From contig JBBRTW010000183.1 of NCBI GenBank assembly GCA_038244055.1, forward strand, positions 1 through 12,869: a stretch of DNA of 12,869 bases. The letters run 5' to 3'. Each line of letters starts with the position of its first letter. Position 1 is the first letter of the stretch. Below the pieces are notes generated by a model. It was given only the letters and a program-made list of their open reading frames with translations. It was not told the origin of the DNA and made no database searches. The DNA is from DASPKW01 sp038244055. Its GTDB lineage: Bacteria > Planctomycetota > Phycisphaerae > Tepidisphaerales > Tepidisphaeraceae. Made by a program: the position numbers and the translations under genes. Of the stretch, positions 11,881 through 12,869 are shown in pieces.

Positions 11881-12869
11881 CAATGATTCAAAACAAACTC
11901 ACTCCGATTCACCAGCGACCACATCACGCCATTCAAGCCTTCTTTGGCCGTCGGCTGCTTGTTGATGAAGGCCAGCGCCTCGCTCGTTTCCTGCGCCGTC
12001 GGCCTGCGCGCCAGGGTCGCCAGATAAAGCTGCTCGATCGCCTGCGGCCGCGGCGCGGTCGCCAGCCGGTCCACCGAAGGCATTCCGGTATTGAACGAAA
12101 CCTGGTTCATCAGCAGCAGCGCCTGCGGAACGCCATACGCGTAATCGGTCGACTCGATCCCATCTCCCGCCGGCTTGAAGAACTTCACGAAATGATCGCG
12201 CGGCGTCCGGGCCGGGTATCCAGCGCCTTTGACCTTGGTCTGCGTGCGCGGAATGTTCACGTTCAGCCCCGGCTCATCCAGCGCCACCGCCAGCGAATCG
12301 GCCAGCACCTCCGGCGCCATCACCTTCACATCCATCCGCGCGAACCACTTGTTATCGACCTTGTTCCCCTCCACCGGCACGCTGCTGCGCTGGTACGTTT
12401 TGCTGGCGCAAATGCAGCGCACCATGTGCTTGATATCGAAACCCGAGGCCGAGAATTCCTGCGCCAGACCGGCCAGCAGCTCCGGATGCGTCGGCTTGTT
12501 ATCCGAACTGAAATCATCCACCGGATTGACGATCCCATGCCCCATGAGCTGCGACCAGATGCGATTGGTCATCGCCTGTGAGAAGAACGGGTTCTCTTTC
12601 GCCGTCAGCCAGGCCGCGAACGCCGGCCGAAGATTCGGCACGTTGCCCAGCGCCGCCACCGTTCCACTTGGGTACTTCGCCGGGATCGCCTTGCCGACGT
12701 TATGGAATGAATCCGGCGGAATGATAATCGTATCGCCCGGGCCGATCTTGGCGGCCGGCTTGCCCTTGCCGCTGTTCGCCTGCCGCGTCGATTCCAGGAT
12801 GACCGCATCGCCGCCCTTGCCCGCTTTCTGCCCGGCCGCCTTGTTCTCCACGCGCCCGAAAAAGGCCGC
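11880..12869 (-). CDS. DUF1549/DUF1553 (PSD1-type) protein, C-terminal 329 aa
   Basis: The gene enters from the right edge; the frame is open to base 12869 and its start is outside the window. The first visible residues, A-A-F-F-G-R-V-E-N-K, match the end of the DUF1549 domain. DUF1553 then fills the rest: N-P-F-F at 93-96, N-R-I-W at 102-105, G-I-V-N-P-V-D-D-F at 112-120, T-H-P-E-L-L at 127-132, later T-Y-Q-R-S-S, and L-Y-L-A-T-L-A-R-R-P-T near the end. Full members are typically 700-1100 residues, often with an N-terminal cytochrome c-like domain and a signal peptide, which cannot be checked here. They are usually co-encoded with DUF1501 proteins in planctomycetes and thought to act outside the cytoplasm, with no firmly established reaction. 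A repeat array begins at its stop codon. Confidence 0.93.
   Translation of the reverse strand, partial: AAFFGRVENKAAGQKAGKGGDAVILESTRQANSGKGKPAAKIGPGDTIIIPPDSFHNVGKAIPAKYPSGTVAALGNVPNLRPAFAAWLTAKENPFFSQAMTNRIWSQLMGHGIVNPVDDFSSDNKPTHPELLAGLAQEFSASGFDIKHMVRCICASKTYQRSSVPVEGNKVDNKWFARMDVKVMAPEVLADSLAVALDEPGLNVNIPRTQTKVKGAGYPARTPRDHFVKFFKPAGDGIESTDYAYGVPQALLLMNQVSFNTGMPSVDRLATAPRPQAIEQLYLATLARRPTAQETSEALAFINKQPTAKEGLNGVMWSLVNRSEFVLNH

Noticed and set aside
10764..12581. A 605-codon plus-strand open frame
   Set aside because: It runs opposite two well-supported minus-strand genes and through the heptamer arrays, giving repetitive Ser/Val/Cys peptides. It is a shadow frame caused by high GC.

Overview
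The window looks like a chromosomal segment of a high-GC planctomycete, most likely an uncultured or Phycisphaerae-like member. The evidence is a DUF1501 gene and a DUF1549/DUF1553 gene side by side at the right end, a small membrane protein ending in the planctomycetal C-x2-C-GYDLRG / CPEC zinc ribbon, an integrase C-terminus of the planctomycetal MDRYSH type, and few Shine-Dalgarno sequences. These assignments rest on reading motifs by eye; no database search was run.

Layout. (1) 1-1001 is accessory DNA: two small cysteine-containing proteins and the catalytic C-terminus of a broken tyrosine recombinase, which runs up to the 3' end of a tRNA-Ser(TGA) gene on the minus strand (1002-1088). 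This is the classic int-att-tRNA arrangement. (2) 1329-2600 (+) is a lone beta-ketoacyl synthase closer to type II polyketide KS-alpha subunits than to plain FabF, with no chain-length factor or ACP beside it. It ends tail to tail with a 23-base overlap against (3) a signalling block. That block holds a GAF-adenylate cyclase (2578-4029, -), a GAF/AAA+/Fis sigma-54 activator (4151-5785, -) and, divergently, a membrane HAMP-GAF-GGDEF diguanylate cyclase (5930-7399, +). cAMP, c-di-GMP and sigma-54 control therefore sit together around one 144-base divergent promoter region, where the sigma-54 activator appears to be transcribed leaderless. (4) 7400-9650 is a patch with lower GC. It carries a remnant of a planctomycetal gene end and one DUF262/DUF1524-like HNH protein, a candidate stand-alone phage-defence or modified-DNA nuclease gene. 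(5) 9648-12869 (-) holds the zinc-ribbon membrane protein, a Tat-exported DUF1501 protein and the 3' part of a DUF1549/DUF1553 gene.

The least explained signal is a set of short tandem arrays in the intergenic gaps of the minus-strand genes. Heptamer arrays (AATCCGC/AATCTGA; GTCAGTT/GTCCGTT; CGCAACT/CGAACT) and an octamer array (AATGAGAC) occur. Two of them start exactly at stop codons, and two carry a shorter inverted copy of their own unit, so each could fold into a hairpin. Each array mixes two versions of its unit. They bracket the DUF1501 gene on both sides.
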